Of a DNA stretch of 40,158 bases, positions 16,198-25,396 are shown one piece after another; the first letter of the stretch is position 1, and every line of letters begins with the position of its first letter. The notes beneath the pieces are model-generated. The model was not told the DNA's origin. It did no database searches and worked only from the letters and a program-made list of their open reading frames with translations. The stretch is from JBDNJM01 sp041687755 (lineage in GTDB: Bacteria; Planctomycetota; UBA1135; GCA-002686595): assembly GCA_041687755.1 (NCBI GenBank), contig JBDNJM010000145.1:1-40158 (forward strand), in the 5' to 3' direction. Both the position numbers and the translations under genes were made by a program.

Positions 16198-17949
16198 CTA
16201 CTCCCAGATCGCCTCGACGGCGTTCGAGAGCTGCACCAGCTGGGGCTGGGTCACGTCGATTGCGGCGGCCTGGACGTAGCGCGTCGTGCCGGGGGGCGCG
16301 AGGCTGCCGTCGACGGGGATCGTCGCGCTGCCGGAGCCGCCGAGGGTCAGCAGGATCAGGTTGCTGGTCGGGACCGGGACGACCGTGCCGCCGAACAGGG
16401 GCGTCGGGTTGTTGAACTGACCGATGGCCAGGTACGTGATCGCGAAGGCCGGGCCGTTGCTGATCTCGAGCGGGGTGCTGTTGCCGGCCGACAGCGGCAG
16501 GCCGCAGATCGACAGTTCAAGGGCGCCGGGGCCGCTGAAGCCGAGGTCGGTCTGGCACTTGGCGGTCTGGTTTTTCCAGACCTTGGTGCCCGCGCTCGAC
16601 GTGCCGAGCACCATGTCCGGGTCGCCGTCGTTGTCGATATCGAACGCGGCCACGTCGAACGAGCCGCGCATGTCCGGGCTGAGGAGCCCAACGGCGCCGA
16701 GCCAGCCGCCGCCGGTGTTGAGCTCGCGCTCTTCCAGCAGGGTCGGGGTGCCACCCACAGTCGTGCCGAGGTTGTGGTACATGTGGAAGCGACGGCTGAA
16801 GCCGGCAAGGTCGGCGTCGACGTCGCAAACCAGGGTGTCCGCGAAGCCGTCGAGGTCCATGTCGATGACCTGGGCCTGACCGCCGAAGCCGTCGTCGCCG
16901 TTCTGCAGGAAGTCGTAGGTGACCTTGCTCGACCAGTTGATCGAGCCGTTCGGCGCGGTGCTCTGGTTGATCCGGAACCCGTCGTTGCCGTTCGAGCTGA
17001 TCGCGATGTCGAGGCGGCCGTCGTTGTTGAGGTCGCCGAGCGCGAAGTTGTAGGCGCTCGCGGTGTCGACGGAGAACTGGCCGAAGCCCGTTCCGGGCGT
17101 CGCCGGCGGGTTGAGCTGGGTGAAGATTCCGCGGTTGAAGCCGCCGTCTTGGATGATGTCGAGGGTGTTGTCGAGGTTAACGTCCGCAATGTCGACCTTC
17201 GTGGCGAAGCGGATGTTTGCCTGGGACGAGGTGAGCGCTCCCATCGTCGAGTCGGTGAAGAAGCCCGTGCCACCGTTGGTCAGGAGACGGTCGCCGTAGT
17301 CGTTGGCCACCGCGCCGCCCGTGGCGTCCCCGAAGTAGAGGTCGGCCGAACCGTCGCCGTTCAGGTCACCACCGGCGACGGTTGTGAAGTTCGGGTTGCC
17401 GGGGGAGCCGCCCAGCGTGAACAGCTGGGGGATGCGCGCATCCTCGTGGCCGAAGCCGTTCCAGGTGCCGCCGGTGAAGCCCAGGTTGCGGTAGATCCGC
17501 GGGTGACCGATGTGCTTCGGGTCGCTGGCGGAGAGGCGCGGCGCAGTGACCGCGTCGAGCAGGCCGTCGCCGTCGACGTCCACGAGCGCGATATCGCCGT
17601 CGTTGGTCGCGGTCAGGAAGCCCATGTCGCCAGGGACGTCGGACGTGCTCGCGAGAGTGCTGCTGCGGTCGGTCAGGATCCCCGACTCGTTCATCAGCAG
17701 CACGTTGGTGCGCTTACCGGAGGTGCTGACGGGCTGCTTACGAGCAACGGCGAGGTCGATCCAGCCGTCGCCGTCGAGATCGCCGTAGGCGAAGTCGACT
17801 TCGATAGAGGTCGAGGAGAGGCCGACGACGCCGGTTTGCGCGGTGTCCTCGACGAGCTCGAGCCAGCGGTTGTCGAAGGACTGGGCATAGGCTTGGCTGC
17901 CAGCCGCGAGGGCGATGAGAGCCGGGAGGGCCGGACGAATTCGAAGCAT
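16198..17949 (-). CDS. Secreted FG-GAP/VCBS repeat protein
   Basis: A 583-residue exported protein with a signal peptide (MLRIRPALPALIALAAGSQAYA). Most of the length is FG-GAP/VCBS-type repeats with calcium-loop motifs such as DLDGDGWIDLAV, DVDGDGLLDAV, DLNGDGSADLYFGD, DVNLDNTLDI and DIDNDGDPDMVLG, which fold into an integrin-like beta-propeller. The last 115 residues (starting CQTDLGFSGPGALELSICG) form a separate compact domain that I associate with secreted planctomycete proteins. No enzymatic motif is visible. It is likely a cell-surface or released binding protein. It is transcribed away from the DUF1800/DUF1501 pair across a 419-nt gap, and ends at the shared terminator. Confidence 0.87.
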   Translation of the reverse strand: MLRIRPALPALIALAAGSQAYAQSFDNRWLELVEDTAQTGVVGLSSTSIEVDFAYGDLDGDGWIDLAVARKQPVSTSGKRTNVLLMNESGILTDRSSTLASTSDVPGDMGFLTATNDGDIALVDVDGDGLLDAVTAPRLSASDPKHIGHPRIYRNLGFTGGTWNGFGHEDARIPQLFTLGGSPGNPNFTTVAGGDLNGDGSADLYFGDATGGAVANDYGDRLLTNGGTGFFTDSTMGALTSSQANIRFATKVDIADVNLDNTLDIIQDGGFNRGIFTQLNPPATPGTGFGQFSVDTASAYNFALGDLNNDGRLDIAISSNGNDGFRINQSTAPNGSINWSSKVTYDFLQNGDDGFGGQAQVIDMDLDGFADTLVCDVDADLAGFSRRFHMYHNLGTTVGGTPTLLEERELNTGGGWLGAVGLLSPDMRGSFDVAAFDIDNDGDPDMVLGTSSAGTKVWKNQTAKCQTDLGFSGPGALELSICGLPLSAGNSTPLEISNGPAFAITYLAIGQFNNPTPLFGGTVVPVPTSNLILLTLGGSGSATIPVDGSLAPPGTTRYVQAAAIDVTQPQLVQLSNAVEAIWE

Positions 17950-18368
17950 GGTCTGATGACGTCGGGGGTCGTGCTGCCCGCCGGTCGGGCCGGTGGGCGG
18001 AGCAACAACCCCGGGGAGGAAGTTCGGACGTGGGAAGAGTTCGGCTAGATAGGCCTGAAGGCGGCCCCAGCTCCCCTAATTCCGCTCAGGGGTCCTGGTA
18101 ACCGTCATCAATAGTCCCCTGGGGCGGGCTTCCGCGCCACTGCAACCGGGGTGGCGTAGACCTTGATCCCTTAGGGCAACTGGAGTTGCGTTGATTGGGT
18201 CTTCGTTCTGATGCCCTCCCGCGCTTCTCCTGCAGGCGGGAGCGAGGCCCGGTCGATGAGTGGCTCTGGCAGGAATGAGGATTCCTAGCCCGGGCAGCTC
18301 CGCAGGGGGTGGGGCGCCCGCGCCGGAGCGACTCGGCGGTCACGAGGGCCTGGGGAAGGGGGGCAGCG
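17950..18368. other. Divergent promoter region between the FG-GAP gene and the DUF1800 gene
   Basis: This 419-nt non-coding gap separates two divergent genes for exported proteins and must contain both promoters. A small inverted repeat (GCAACT-GG-AGTTGC, 18176-18189) could be an operator or a small hairpin. I cannot identify promoter boxes with confidence. No gene is supported here. Confidence 0.4.
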
Positions 18369-20081
18369 GTGAGCGGATTCGGGCGGCAAATTCAAGCGCG
18401 TGAGCAAGGCATCGGACCGGGTGCCTTGGCCGTAGGGCTGGTGGGGCTGGTGCTCGCCTCCTGTGGGGGGAGCGCTGGTGATGAGGTCCAGCTCTCCCAG
18501 GAGCCGGGCGACGATCCGCCCGCGAGCATGGCGGAGGGCGTGCGCTTTCTGACGCAGGCCACCTTCGGGCCCACCAAAGACGAGCTGGATCGCTTGATGA
18601 TCGTAGGGCTCGCGAACTGGGTCGACGAGCAACTGGGTCTGAGCCCCTCGCTGCATCGCCCGCTCCTCCAGGGCCAGCTCTCGGTCGAGAACTGGATGAG
18701 CCAGCAGACGCGCAAGCACGTCTGGTGGGAGCGCGTCATGCGCGCGCCCGATCAGCTGCGCCAGAAGATGGCCTGGTCCCTGTCCCAGACGCTCGTCGTC
18801 TCGACCCGGGACCCCGACGTGTACTTCACGCCGCTCGGCGGAGCCGAGTACTACGACATCCTCCTGCGCGGCGCGTTCGGCAGCTACCGCGACTTGCTCG
18901 AGGAGGTCACGCTCAGCCCCGTGATGGGGCACTACCTGGACATGATCGGGAACCAGAAGCCCGACTTCATCCAGAACACGCGCCCCGACGAGAACTTCGC
19001 CCGCGAGGTGCTGCAGCTGTTCTCGATCGGGCTTGTGCAGCTCAACTTGGACGGCACGCCCGTGCTGGATGAGTTCGGCGATCCGATTCCGACCTACGGG
19101 CAGGAGGAGGTCGAGGGCTTCGCTCAGGTCTTCACGGGTTGGACCCACGCCGGCGTCGACCAGTTCTGGCAGAAGCCGGACAGCGGAATCGACTTCGGTA
19201 TCACGCCGATGCAGTTCTGGCCGGAGTACTTCGATACCGAGGACAAGCTGATCCTGGACGGCCAGGTCATAGGCCAGGGCGTGGACGGAGAGACGGCGCT
19301 CGAGCTGGCGCTCGACGCGATCGCGAACCACCCGAACGTCGGCCCCTTCCTGGCCAAGCAGCTGATCCAGCGACTCGTGACCAGCAACCCTGCGCCGGCC
19401 TACGTGGCCCGCGTCGCGGGCGTGTTCAACAACGACGGCGCGGGGGAGCGTGGCAACCTGGGCGCCGTGGTGCGGGCCATCTTGCTGGACGAGGAGGCGC
19501 GCCGGCTGCTCGAGGAGCAGCCCGCAAGCTTCGGGAAGCTGCGCGAGCCGCTGCTGCGGCAGACCGCGGTTTGGCGCATGTTCGAGGCCAGTGCCCAGAA
19601 CAACCTCTTCGAGGAGCACAACCTGACGATCGCCTACGCCCAGGGACCGCTCGAGGCCCCCAGCGTCTTCAACTTCTACCAATCGGACTTCGCTCCCAGC
19701 GGGGCGCTGCTCGATGCGGGCATGGTCGCGCCGGAGTTCCAGATCGTGACCCACGACATGGCCACTGAGGCCACCAACCGGCTCTACGATCGCACGGTGT
19801 CGGGGCACGAGGGCATCACCTGGGGCGGCAGCGACAAGGTCTTGCTTGAGCTGAGCGAGGAGGCCGAGCTGGCCGGAGACGTCGACGCTCTTCTGGATCG
19901 CCTCGAGCAGCTGCTCATGGGGGGTCCGATGAGCGCGGGAATGCGGGCCGCGATCGTCCCGTACCTCGAAAACATCCCGATGAACTACGGATCGACCAAC
20001 GACTGGGAGCCGGGGCTCAAGCGTGCCGTCGAAGCGGTCTTCCTGATCGTCAGCAGCCCCGAAGGCGCCGTCCAGCGCTGA
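18369..20081 (+). CDS. DUF1800 family secreted lipoprotein
   Basis: DUF1800 proteins are exported proteins of unknown biochemical function that are almost always encoded beside DUF1501 proteins, as here. The family blocks are present: RFLTQATFGPTKDELDRL near the N-terminus, WWERVMRAPDQLRQKMAWSL, NFAREVLQLFSIGLVQLN, and GPFLAKQLIQRLVTSNPAP. A lipobox, LASC, puts the lipidated Cys at residue 32. The start chosen is GTG 18369, preceded by a purine-rich AAGGGGGG; the open frame begins 60 nt earlier at GTG 18309. The DUF1501 gene follows after 23 nt, so they are co-transcribed. The length of 570 residues is normal for the family. Confidence 0.9.
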   Translation: MSGFGRQIQAREQGIGPGALAVGLVGLVLASCGGSAGDEVQLSQEPGDDPPASMAEGVRFLTQATFGPTKDELDRLMIVGLANWVDEQLGLSPSLHRPLLQGQLSVENWMSQQTRKHVWWERVMRAPDQLRQKMAWSLSQTLVVSTRDPDVYFTPLGGAEYYDILLRGAFGSYRDLLEEVTLSPVMGHYLDMIGNQKPDFIQNTRPDENFAREVLQLFSIGLVQLNLDGTPVLDEFGDPIPTYGQEEVEGFAQVFTGWTHAGVDQFWQKPDSGIDFGITPMQFWPEYFDTEDKLILDGQVIGQGVDGETALELALDAIANHPNVGPFLAKQLIQRLVTSNPAPAYVARVAGVFNNDGAGERGNLGAVVRAILLDEEARRLLEEQPASFGKLREPLLRQTAVWRMFEASAQNNLFEEHNLTIAYAQGPLEAPSVFNFYQSDFAPSGALLDAGMVAPEFQIVTHDMATEATNRLYDRTVSGHEGITWGGSDKVLLELSEEAELAGDVDALLDRLEQLLMGGPMSAGMRAAIVPYLENIPMNYGSTNDWEPGLKRAVEAVFLIVSSPEGAVQR

Positions 20082-20104
20082 ACTCGAACAGCCACCCTTC
20101 TCAC

Positions 20105-21457
20105 ATGAGCCATCAAGACAGCCGTCGAAACTTCCTGCGCTACACCGCCGCCGCCTGTGCGGGGTTCGGGGCCAGCTCCATGTTCGGCCTCCAGCAGGCC
20201 GCACTCGCCGCCGCGCCGCCCGGCCAGTACAAGGCGATGGTCTGCCTCTTCCTGTTCGGGGGCAACGACGCGCACAACCTAATCGTGCCGACCAACACCG
20301 ACGCGTACGACGTCTACGCGGCCAGCCGGCAGAGCCTGGCGCTGCCCAAGAACGAGCTGCTGCCGATTTCGCCCCTGACGGCGGAGGCGGACAGCTACGG
20401 CCTGCATCCCAGCCTGACGGGCAGCCAGACGCTGTTCGGCGAGGGCAAGCTCGCGATCGTTCGCAACCTGGGCCCGCTCGTGCAGCCGATCACGAAGAGC
20501 GACTACGAGAACAAGCTCGTGCCGACTCCGCCGCAGCTGTTCAGCCATCACGACCAGCAGCAGTACTGGCAGACTGCGGTGCCCAACCCCGTCGACAAGA
20601 CCGGCTGGCTGGGCCGCATCAGCGACTCGACGACCTACCTGAACAACGGCTCGGCGCTGCCGGTTTCGATCACGCTGGGCGGCAGCAACCTGATCCAGGC
20701 GGGGGCTGAGACGACGTTCTACGGCCTCGGCAAGGAGGGCGCGCCGAGCCACAAGGCCTTCGCCGGCAGCCAGGGCCCGGACCGCCGCGCCGTGTTCGAG
20801 CAAATTCTCGAGCTGGGCCAGCCGAACCCCTTTGCCGTGACGTTCGCCTCGCGCCAGAAGGAGGCGATCGAGATCGAGAGCCTGATCAACGGCCAGCTGG
20901 CGACGCTGGCCGACTTCACGACCGAGTTTCCGGACTCCGACCTGGGCGCCCAGCTGAAGATGACCGCGCGCATGATCGGCATCCGCGAGCAGCTTGGGCT
21001 CGAGCGCCAGATCTTTTTTTGCAGCAAGGGCGGGTTCGACACGCACTCCAACCAGATCGGCGTGCAGCCGGAGCTGATGGCGGACCTGGACGCCTGCATG
21101 CTCGCGTTCCAGCGTGCGATGGAGGAGCTGGGCATCGCCGAGGATGTGGTGCTGTTCACGGCGAGCGACTTCGGCCGGACGCTCTCGAGCAATGGGCAGG
21201 GGTCGGACCACGGCTGGGGCTCGCACCAGCTGGTGCTGGGCGGCTCGGTCGCGGGCGGGGCGCTGTACGGGACGATGCCCGACCTGAGCCTCGACGGGCC
21301 GGACGACGTGCACTCGGGTCGCTTGATCCCGACGCTATCCGTGGATCAGTACGGGGCGACGCTAGCGAGCTGGTTCGGCGCGCCGCCGGGGGAGCTCTCT
21401 ACGATCTTCCCGAACCTCGCAAACTTCTCCGGGACCGATCTGGGCTTCATGGGCTGA
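20105..21457 (+). CDS. DUF1501 family Tat-exported protein
   Basis: The N-terminus has a twin-arginine signal (RRNFLR followed by a hydrophobic stretch and ALAAAPP), so it is exported folded. The body matches DUF1501, a sulfatase-related fold without proven activity: FLFGGNDAHNLIVP, DQQQYWQT, GGFDTHSNQ, FTASDFGRTLSSNGQGSDHGWG, and a C-terminus ending FSGTDLGFMG. The GSDHGWG and FDTH blocks are the likely metal sites. It pairs with the upstream DUF1800 lipoprotein and both probably act outside the inner membrane. A related 46-residue 3' fragment follows at 21523. Confidence 0.92.
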   Translation: MSHQDSRRNFLRYTAAACAGFGASSMFGLQQAALAAAPPGQYKAMVCLFLFGGNDAHNLIVPTNTDAYDVYAASRQSLALPKNELLPISPLTAEADSYGLHPSLTGSQTLFGEGKLAIVRNLGPLVQPITKSDYENKLVPTPPQLFSHHDQQQYWQTAVPNPVDKTGWLGRISDSTTYLNNGSALPVSITLGGSNLIQAGAETTFYGLGKEGAPSHKAFAGSQGPDRRAVFEQILELGQPNPFAVTFASRQKEAIEIESLINGQLATLADFTTEFPDSDLGAQLKMTARMIGIREQLGLERQIFFCSKGGFDTHSNQIGVQPELMADLDACMLAFQRAMEELGIAEDVVLFTASDFGRTLSSNGQGSDHGWGSHQLVLGGSVAGGALYGTMPDLSLDGPDDVHSGRLIPTLSVDQYGATLASWFGAPPGELSTIFPNLANFSGTDLGFMG

Positions 21458-21522
21458 GACGACGGGGAGCGGGTCCGCTGAAGCCCTCCCCAGCGACCGC
21501 GACGGCAAACCCTTGCAGAACC

Positions 21523-21663
21523 CTGATCCCGACGACCTCGGTGGATGCGCACGGCGCGACCTTGGCGCGTTGGTTCGGGGTGCCGTCGGAGCAGCTGTCG
21601 GAAGTGTTCCCGAACCTGGACAAGTTCGCCCAAAACGACATCGGGTTCCTGACGACCGGTTGA
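21523..21663 (+). pseudogene. Orphan 3' fragment of a second DUF1501 gene
   Basis: The 46 codons before the TGA at 21661-21663 encode LIPTTSVDAHGATLARWFGV and onward, which aligns without gaps to the last 44 or so residues of the complete DUF1501 protein just upstream (about 26 identities: LIPT.SVD..GATLA.WFG.P and FPNL..F...D.GF). No start, signal peptide or remaining domain is present. This is the 3' end of a deleted tandem paralog, or a recombination remnant. The two share only partial identity, so it is not a recent exact duplication. Confidence 0.85.
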
Positions 21664-21813
21664 GCCGAACCGAGCGGGAGCCGGGGCCTCGGCTTCGTTC
21701 CTAGCTCCCGCGCTCGGCCGACGGTGTGCGACAGCGCTCAGCGGAGCGGCAGCGCTGGTGTTCGCAGCCATCGACGTGCAGGGAACTGGGTTGCGGCGGG
21801 TATCGTGGCGTGC

Positions 21814-23502
21814 ATGCACGTTCTGTTCGTCTATCCGAATCTCTACACCCAGATGGGGTTCAATCACGGGCTCGCGTCGCTGTCCGCCTGCCTGAAGGCA
21901 GCGGGACACGCGACGAAGCTGGTCAACCTCAACGAGAACCTGCCGCCGGTGCCCGGGCCGGAGGATGTGTTCCAACAGGTCCTGGCCGAGCGGCCGGGCC
22001 TGATCGGCTTCTCCTGCCTGACCCAGCAGTACACCGCGGCCGTAGAGCTGGCGGGCTACCTGCGCAAGCGCGCCGCCGAAGAGGGCTTGGCGCTGCCGCC
22101 GCTGATCGTCGGTGGCATCCATCCGACGATGGTGCCGCGCGAGGTCATGGCGGACGGCCTGTGGGACCACGTCGGGGTGGGCGAGTGCGAGGATGCGCTC
22201 GTGGAGCTCGTCCGCCGGCTGGAAGCGGGCGAGCAGACCGAGGAGCTGCCCAACTTCTTGTCCTGGGCGGGCGGGTCCTGCCCGGGCCAGCCGGTGGAGC
22301 TCAGCGAGCTCGACAAGGCCTGCGTGCACAACCCCGTCGGCGAGTTTCCGAGCCTCGAGACGATGCCGATACCGGACTACGAGCTGTTCGACACGGGCGC
22401 GATTACGGCCATGAAGAACGGCTGGTTCGGGCTGCTCACGTCGCGGGGGTGCCCGTATCGCTGCACCTACTGCCTCAACCACAAAATCATCGATCGCTAC
22501 CGCGCGGAGCTGGGCCGCCCGGTTCCCAAGCTCAACTTCTTCCGCTTCCGGCCTCCGGAGCTGGTGATCGAGGAAATTCGGCACGTGCTGCGGCTCTACC
22601 CGGACATCGGCACGTTCATCTTCGACGACGACCTGTTCACTCAGAACGTCGAGCACGCGCTCGCGGTCTGTAAGGCCTACGAGGAGTCGGAGATCGAACT
22701 GCCCTTCGTGGTCAACAGCCACGTCAAGCAGCTCGATCCGCGGGTGGCTGAGGCCTTGGCCAAGGCGGGCTGTCGGATCCTCAAGTTGGGCATCGAGTCG
22801 GGCTCGATGCGCGTGCGCAAGGAGGTCCTCAAGCGCAACATGAGCGACGCGGACATCCTGAAGACGGTCGCCTCGGCCGAGACCTTCGGGCTGCACTCGA
22901 GCGGCTTCGTGATGGTCGGCCTGCCCGACGAGAGCGCGGCGGAACGGCTCGAGACGGTCAGCGTCCTCGCGCGTTCGGGCATCGGGCGCTTTCGCACCTC
23001 GCTGTTCTTCCCGTTCCCCGGCACGGAGTCCCACCGCATGGCGGTCGAGGGCGGCTACGTGGACGCCGAGAAGGTCGGTTCGCTAACGGACTTTACGAGT
23101 TCCTCCTGCCTCGACTTCGGGTCCGAACAGAACCTGGCGATTGCCAAGCTCGCCGCGTGCATGCCCTGGTACGTCAACGCGGAACTGCGCGACGATCAGG
23201 GCCTGCCGACGCCGACGGCCCTGCGCTACGCGCCCCTGGTGGCCAGGCTCGAGGTCCTCGACTCAGCCGCCTGGGAGGCCTTCCAGCCGCGCTTGCGCGA
23301 GGTGGACGCCGAGCACTCCGCAGCCGCGGCCGGGGCGGGTGAGCTGCACTACGCGATTCGCTACAACGCCTTCATGGGCGTGCGTTCGGACTTTTTCCTG
23401 GCCGAGGACGCCGGCATCGAATGGGCGACGGCTGCCGCGAAGCCGGTCCCGGATCGGTTGGCGGAGCTGGCCCTGCTGGCGGCGGCGGACGAGGTCTGCT
23501 GA
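21814..23502 (+). CDS. B12-binding-domain radical SAM protein
   Basis: Residues 1-140 form a cobalamin-binding-like Rossmann domain (MHVLFVYPNL, LIVGGIHPTM, VGVGECEDALVEL). Residues 200-420 are a radical SAM barrel with the [4Fe-4S] motif CPYRCTYC (C213, C217, C220) and FDDDLFTQN, LGIESGS and GFVMVGLPDES blocks typical of the BchE/RlmN-like B12 subgroup. Such enzymes carry out methylations or other radical rearrangements. The C-terminal 130 residues are not recognised. I chose ATG 21814 because the protein fold begins there; the upstream 30 codons of open frame are not protein-like. It sits alone between the DUF1501 remnant and the HldA-like gene, so the substrate cannot be inferred. Confidence 0.88.
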   Translation: MHVLFVYPNLYTQMGFNHGLASLSACLKAAGHATKLVNLNENLPPVPGPEDVFQQVLAERPGLIGFSCLTQQYTAAVELAGYLRKRAAEEGLALPPLIVGGIHPTMVPREVMADGLWDHVGVGECEDALVELVRRLEAGEQTEELPNFLSWAGGSCPGQPVELSELDKACVHNPVGEFPSLETMPIPDYELFDTGAITAMKNGWFGLLTSRGCPYRCTYCLNHKIIDRYRAELGRPVPKLNFFRFRPPELVIEEIRHVLRLYPDIGTFIFDDDLFTQNVEHALAVCKAYEESEIELPFVVNSHVKQLDPRVAEALAKAGCRILKLGIESGSMRVRKEVLKRNMSDADILKTVASAETFGLHSSGFVMVGLPDESAAERLETVSVLARSGIGRFRTSLFFPFPGTESHRMAVEGGYVDAEKVGSLTDFTSSSCLDFGSEQNLAIAKLAACMPWYVNAELRDDQGLPTPTALRYAPLVARLEVLDSAAWEAFQPRLREVDAEHSAAAAGAGELHYAIRYNAFMGVRSDFFLAEDAGIEWATAAAKPVPDRLAELALLAAADEVC

Positions 23503-23621
23503 GCGAAGCCCCAGGCCAGACGGGTCAGAGCCCCGATCGAGGCGGCAGTCCCCGGGCTAGACCCCGAGGAGCGAGGTCGTACAATCGCCCGCCACTAGCG
23601 CCCCGGACGCGCTGGCAAGCG

Positions 23622-24875
23622 ATGAACAGGCCGCCCGCCCAGATGCCCGCCCCGAGCGCTCAGCGTTCCTTCGAGATCGTCGTGATCGGCGATGCGGTGC
23701 TGGATCGCTACGTCCTGGCGCGGCCGACGCGGCTGTCGCGTGAGGCCCCGGTGCCGGTGTTCGCGGAGCAATCCGTGCGGGATTCGCCGGGAGGGGCGGC
23801 GAATGTCGCGTTCAACCTGACCGCGCTCGGCGCAAAGCCGCTGCTGGCGGCGGCGCTCGGATCCGACGCGGAGGGGCTGCGGCTGGCGCAGCTCCTGCGT
23901 GCGCGAGGCTTGGGCGATCGGGGGCTCGAGTTCGTCGAGCACTGGACGACGCCGCTCAAGACGCGGGTCCTGGCGGCGGAGAGTCACCGCACGCCGGCCC
24001 AGGTGTTGCGGCTGGATCGGGAGCCGCCGGCGCCCGTGCGGCTGGACCAGCTGCCGAGCCTCGACGCTCTGGTGACGCCCGAGTTCATTGAGCGCAGCGA
24101 CGCGGTCATCGTGTCGGACTACGGCTACGGGACGGCGCGCGCGCTTCAGAAGCGTGCCGGTGCGGCTGCGCTGCTGGTCTGCGATCCGCGCTGGCCGCTG
24201 GAGCCCGTTCAGGGGGCGACTGCGCTCACGCCCAACCTCGACGACCTGGCGCGCTTCGCCGGCCGCGAGCCGCGAGAGCTCGACGACTTGGGCAGCGTGG
24301 CCGAGGCTGCGGCCTGCATGCGCGAGCGGTTCGGGGCGCGCTGGTTGCTCGCGACGCTTGGCAATCGCGGGATGCTGCTGCTCGACGGGGAGGGCCGCGT
24401 GCTGCACGTTCCCGCCGCGGGCCCGCGGCGAGTCGTGGACGTCAGCGGCGCGGGGGACACCGCGGTAGCCGCGTTCACTCTTGCGCTGGCCCAGGGCATC
24501 GACGCAGGGGCAGCGATGGCCTACGCGAACGCCGCGGCCGGGACGGTCGTGATGCGCGAGGGGACCTCGGTGCCGGATGCGGACGAGCTGGAGATCGCCC
24601 TGGCGGTGGCGCCCCGGCCGCGAACGCTCGAGGGGACGGGGCCGATCGGATCCGTCGGGTCGGTGGCGGGCAGATCTGATGACGGGAGCGTCGGTGCCCG
24701 GCGCACGGCAGCCCACGGGGACGCCGTCGAGAACACCGCCGAGAACGCAGGCGGGGGCGCAGACGTGCTGCGGCCGATGCCCGCGCCCGCGTCCCCAACC
24801 AGGACCGCCGCCGGGACCCACTCCGCGCGCATGCCGAGTGCAGCGCGAACCACAGACCCCGAACCGCGCCCGTGA
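23622..24875 (+). CDS. PfkB-family sugar kinase, HldA-like (heptose-7-phosphate kinase)
   Basis: The kinase domain (about residues 12-335) matches the kinase half of HldE: GDAVLDRYVLARPTRLSREA, PGGAANVAFNLTALG, VIVSDYGYG, LTPNLDDL and the catalytic VDVSGAGDTAVAAF. It would phosphorylate D-glycero-D-manno-heptose 7-phosphate at position 1. The next gene encodes the matching adenylyltransferase, overlapping at GTGA, so the two form a split version of HldE. The last 85 residues are Pro/Ala/Thr-rich, low complexity and probably disordered. Starts at 23622 or 23643 both fit. The sequence is clearly divergent from the HldE at 14523, so this is not a recent duplicate. Another sugar phosphate substrate remains possible. 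Confidence 0.82.
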   Translation: MNRPPAQMPAPSAQRSFEIVVIGDAVLDRYVLARPTRLSREAPVPVFAEQSVRDSPGGAANVAFNLTALGAKPLLAAALGSDAEGLRLAQLLRARGLGDRGLEFVEHWTTPLKTRVLAAESHRTPAQVLRLDREPPAPVRLDQLPSLDALVTPEFIERSDAVIVSDYGYGTARALQKRAGAAALLVCDPRWPLEPVQGATALTPNLDDLARFAGREPRELDDLGSVAEAAACMRERFGARWLLATLGNRGMLLLDGEGRVLHVPAAGPRRVVDVSGAGDTAVAAFTLALAQGIDAGAAMAYANAAAGTVVMREGTSVPDADELEIALAVAPRPRTLEGTGPIGSVGSVAGRSDDGSVGARRTAAHGDAVENTAENAGGGADVLRPMPAPASPTRTAAGTHSARMPSAARTTDPEPRP

Positions 24876-25396
24876 GTTTCGTCGCACGCAGCGACAGCGG
24901 CGAGTCCCAGGGCACCTTGCTGACCCCGGCGGAACTCGCTGCGCGGCTGCGCGGTTCGAACGAGCGGGTGGTGCTCGCGAACGGGTGCTTCGACGTGCTG
25001 CACGTCGGCCACGTGCGCTACCTGCGGGCCGCGCGTGCGCTGGGCGATCGGCTGGTCGTGGCTCTGAATGACGACGCGACCGTGGCGGCTCTCAAGGGTC
25101 CCGGGCGACCGCTCGTGCCGCTCGAGGAGCGCGCGGAGCTGGTGGGTGCGTTGGGCTGTGTGGACGATGTGATCGTGTTCCCCGAACGCACTCTGGAGCG
25201 CACCCTGCGGGTGCTGCGCCCCGCCGTCCACGCGAAGGGCACCGACTACACGCCGGACAACCTGCCCGAACGCGAGGTCGACGCCGAACTGGGCATCGAA
25301 GTCGCCATCTGCGGCGACGCCAAACGGCACCACAGCAGCGAGTTGATCGAGCGCAGCAGAGCGAACGGGGCATCCGCCCCGGGGGGACGCGGTTGA
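24872..25396 (+). CDS. Heptose-1-phosphate adenylyltransferase-like nucleotidyltransferase (HldC/RfaE2)
   Basis: A 174-residue cytidylyltransferase-fold enzyme with the nucleotide-binding NGCFDVLHVGHVRYLRAA block (HxGH at 44-47), LVVALNDDATVAALKG, and KGTDYTPDNLPE near the end, as in HldC and the C-terminal half of HldE. The family's terminal STT is represented only by HHSSELIERSR. It should join AMP to heptose 1-phosphate, completing ADP-heptose synthesis with the upstream kinase. It starts with GTG inside GTGA overlapping the kinase stop, and its own stop overlaps the TTG start of the transporter gene. Confidence 0.85.
   Translation: MSFVARSDSGESQGTLLTPAELAARLRGSNERVVLANGCFDVLHVGHVRYLRAARALGDRLVVALNDDATVAALKGPGRPLVPLEERAELVGALGCVDDVIVFPERTLERTLRVLRPAVHAKGTDYTPDNLPEREVDAELGIEVAICGDAKRHHSSELIERSRANGASAPGGRG

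Noticed and set aside
16174..18048. A 624-codon plus-strand open frame antisense to the FG-GAP protein
   Set aside because: It mirrors the repeated FG-GAP codons; the minus-strand protein has a signal peptide and calcium-loop motifs.
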